From: DASRHD01 sp035499715
GTDB taxonomy: Bacteria > Verrucomicrobiota > Verrucomicrobiia > Opitutales > Opitutaceae
NCBI GenBank assembly: GCA_035499715.1
Contig: DATJYF010000301.1
Coordinates: 1-12,421 of the forward strand
DNA: 12,421 nt
Direction: 5' to 3'
The translations under genes and the position numbers were made by a program. Each line of letters begins with the position of its first letter. The stretch's first letter is position 1. This document shows positions 10,740 to 12,421 of this stretch, one piece after another. The notes beneath the pieces were generated by a model that was not told the origin of the DNA, searched no databases, and was given only the letters and a program-made list of their open reading frames with translations.

Positions 10740-12421
10740 CGGCGGTGCATCAAGCAGTTCGGCGGCGAGATCGCGGCCGTTGACGGTGAAGCGCGGCGGC
10801 GCAAACGGCTGGCCGTCAATCTTCCGTCCGTCCGGCGCGTGTTTGGAGAAATCGAGGGCCGCTTCGAGGCGGAGCGGCGGGTCGCCGGCGAGCCGGGCGT
10901 CGACCGTCCACAAGGTGCCGCCGGTTTCAGAGGAAATTTTTGCCGATTTCATGCGGGTGAGGAGCGCGGCCTCGGCAGCGTCGGTCGGGCAGTCGGCGGC
11001 GAGGACCAGCGCGCCGACGCGCACCGGATTTTTGGGTGAAAGCTTTTCCAGCGCACCGCGGTAATGATAAATCGCCAGCCGGCCCGCGCCCCATTGGGCG
11101 CCGTCGGTCATGAATTCGATGCCGGCGGGCGAACCGTCCAGCGCATCGGCGGCAAAAATGCGCACGGCCACGGCGGCGCCGCCTTCGCGCACGATCAGCA
11201 CCGAGCCGGGCGCGACAGGCAGTGGGTCTTTCGCAGCCGGATCGACCGGCCTGCCATCGATGGCAATGCGCCCGGCCTGCAGCGGCACGACGAGGCTGGT
11301 GGCAACCGACGCGACTGGCTCTTTTTCGGCGCGCAGCGCGGGCGCCAGATCGAGCAGCGCGAGCACGGCGCCGCGTTCCTGCACGCAGGCCAGCGCCGGC
11401 GCGAGCACGCGCGGCTTGGGATGGCCGGACGAATCGAGCAGGCGGACCTTGCCGTACGGCGAATCATGAACGTCCGCCGCCAGCGTGATGAACGGCAGGT
11501 CGGCCCGTGCGCCGAGGATCACGCTGAGCGCGCGTGATTGCGGGCCGTAGAAAGTGCCGGCGCTGCCGATGGCGAAGCGCGGCGTGATGTAGAGCGCGCG
11601 GTCCTGCCCCGGCGCGTCACCATAGCGCGCGCGGACGAAGCGTTCCGGCTGGCGGGCGAGATCGAGCGCCAAGGCGGGCGGCGCATAGCCGCCGAGCCGG
11701 GCGTTGGCCCAGATCAGGATCTGGTCGTTGGTGAGCAGGGGCTTCGGCGGCGCGGCGGCGCGCAGGCCGGCGCGATAGTAGAGCTGGTTCACATTCTCAT
11801 CTGTCGCGAGAAAGTTGTAGACGCGGCTGTAGGCGCCGGCGAGAACGGCGGTCGGTGGATAATAGCCGGCGGCGAGGTCGGCCCAGAAATAATCGAGCAA
11901 CGCGCGGACCCGGGCGCGCACTGCCGGGTCGCGTTCAACGTTCACCAGCAGCTCGAGCGCGCTCATCTGCACGGCGGAATAGGTCGGGCTGGCAAATTCG
12001 CCGATGCCGTCGGCGCGGGTGTGCCGGATGAATTCATCGAGCATGGCCAGGCCCTCGGCTCGCGCGTCCGCATCGTTCAGCACCGCGCCGAGCGAAAGGA
12101 GGTTGCCCAGCTTCATCAGGTAAATGTTGGTGTAGGTGACCTTGACCCGGTGCCGGCGGATGGCGGCGACGGCGGCGGCGAGATGCGGCCGGGCTTCGGC
12201 GCGGAACCCGGCCGAAAGCTTGTCGCCGAAAAGCAGGAAGAGCGGGCCGGCCGGCTCCATCGTGAACTCGATCGCGTTGGCGTCGCGAATCTCAGGATGG
12301 TTTTGTTGCCAGGGGACATTGCCGAAATCGCGGGACGACGGAGCCATCTCCTGCAGCGCGAAGACGGCGCGGAGATAATTTTCGGCGCGGGCCGGCGGTT
12401 CGCCGAGGATCAGGCTGGCGA
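10725..12421 (-). CDS. Partial polysaccharide-lyase-like protein (5' end outside window)
   Basis: The open frame reaches the right edge without a stop, so the N-terminus is missing; 565 or so codons are visible, including 24 before the internal Met at 12347. The first half is alpha-helical with repeated helix-hairpin character (FTMEPAGPLFLLFGDKL, VTYTNIYLMKLGNLLSLGAVL, IGEFASPTYSAVQMSALELL), as in (alpha/alpha)n toroid proteins. The second half is beta-rich, with strands such as LPFITLAADVHDSPYG, ATSLVVPLQAGRIAIDG, GSVLIVREGGAAVAVRIFAA and GRLAIYHYRG. A toroid followed by a beta-sandwich is the build of several heparinase/alginate-lyase and related families, but I cannot name a family or pick out catalytic residues, so this is a structural impression. 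The TYTNIYLMK and SPTY elements look like the conserved core. A non-enzymatic or glycoside-hydrolase relative is possible. Confidence 0.7.
   Translation of the reverse strand, partial: ASLILGEPPARAENYLRAVFALQEMAPSSRDFGNVPWQQNHPEIRDANAIEFTMEPAGPLFLLFGDKLSAGFRAEARPHLAAAVAAIRRHRVKVTYTNIYLMKLGNLLSLGAVLNDADARAEGLAMLDEFIRHTRADGIGEFASPTYSAVQMSALELLVNVERDPAVRARVRALLDYFWADLAAGYYPPTAVLAGAYSRVYNFLATDENVNQLYYRAGLRAAAPPKPLLTNDQILIWANARLGGYAPPALALDLARQPERFVRARYGDAPGQDRALYITPRFAIGSAGTFYGPQSRALSVILGARADLPFITLAADVHDSPYGKVRLLDSSGHPKPRVLAPALACVQERGAVLALLDLAPALRAEKEPVASVATSLVVPLQAGRIAIDGRPVDPAAKDPLPVAPGSVLIVREGGAAVAVRIFAADALDGSPAGIEFMTDGAQWGAGRLAIYHYRGALEKLSPKNPVRVGALVLAADCPTDAAEAALLTRMKSAKISSETGGTLWTVDARLAGDPPLRLEAALDFSKHAPDGRKIDGQPFAPPRFTVNGRDLAAELLDAPPLASR

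Noticed and set aside
10725..10819. Upstream extension of the small membrane protein to 130 residues
   Set aside because: The added part overlaps the end of the lyase-like gene and is Arg/Ser-rich; the ATG at 10663 gives a compact two-helix protein.

Overview
The window is GC-rich (about 65% in the core genes), with few recognisable Shine-Dalgarno sites and many short, unrelated transcription units. A LamG-type secreted protein, a 924-residue pyruvate phosphate dikinase with a lysine-rich tail, a polysaccharide-lyase-like protein and several lineage-restricted orphans together suggest a verrucomicrobial chromosome, possibly Opitutaceae. This is inference from gene style; no rRNA or other phylogenetic marker is present. 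No tRNA, rRNA, CRISPR array, transposase or replication origin was seen.

Left part (1-3100): an all-helical orphan gene on the minus strand is divergent from a secreted LamG/concanavalin-fold protein, across an AT-rich 240-bp spacer. Convergent with the LamG gene is a two-gene minus-strand module: a 75-residue XRE regulator that looks like the controller (C) proteins of restriction-modification systems, followed 34 nt later by a 259-residue HNH_2 endonuclease. The nuclease gene is clearly less GC-rich than its surroundings, and no DNA methyltransferase lies beside it. This makes it the most likely acquired, defence-like element here. Repeated GACT words precede the regulator, and a chain of predicted RNA hairpins crosses the regulator/nuclease junction.

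Middle part (3094-5868): a VOC-fold metalloenzyme (minus) is divergent from a plus-strand run of an F420_oxidored-type NADPH-binding reductase, a WYL-domain regulator and a small SRPBCC protein. A perfect inverted repeat containing a good -35 element sits exactly between the WYL and SRPBCC genes, suggesting direct control of the SRPBCC gene by the WYL protein or by another regulator.

Right part (5869-12421): a secreted 300-residue orphan converges on a CsbD-like stress protein. The two share a very stable hairpin that terminates the CsbD gene. Upstream of CsbD, on the same strand, come pyruvate phosphate dikinase (with its own clear terminator), a 78-residue two-helix membrane protein, and a large partial protein with a toroid-plus-beta-sandwich look that runs off the right edge. 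PPDK is the only central-metabolism gene; the others look like stress, detoxification, surface or polysaccharide functions.
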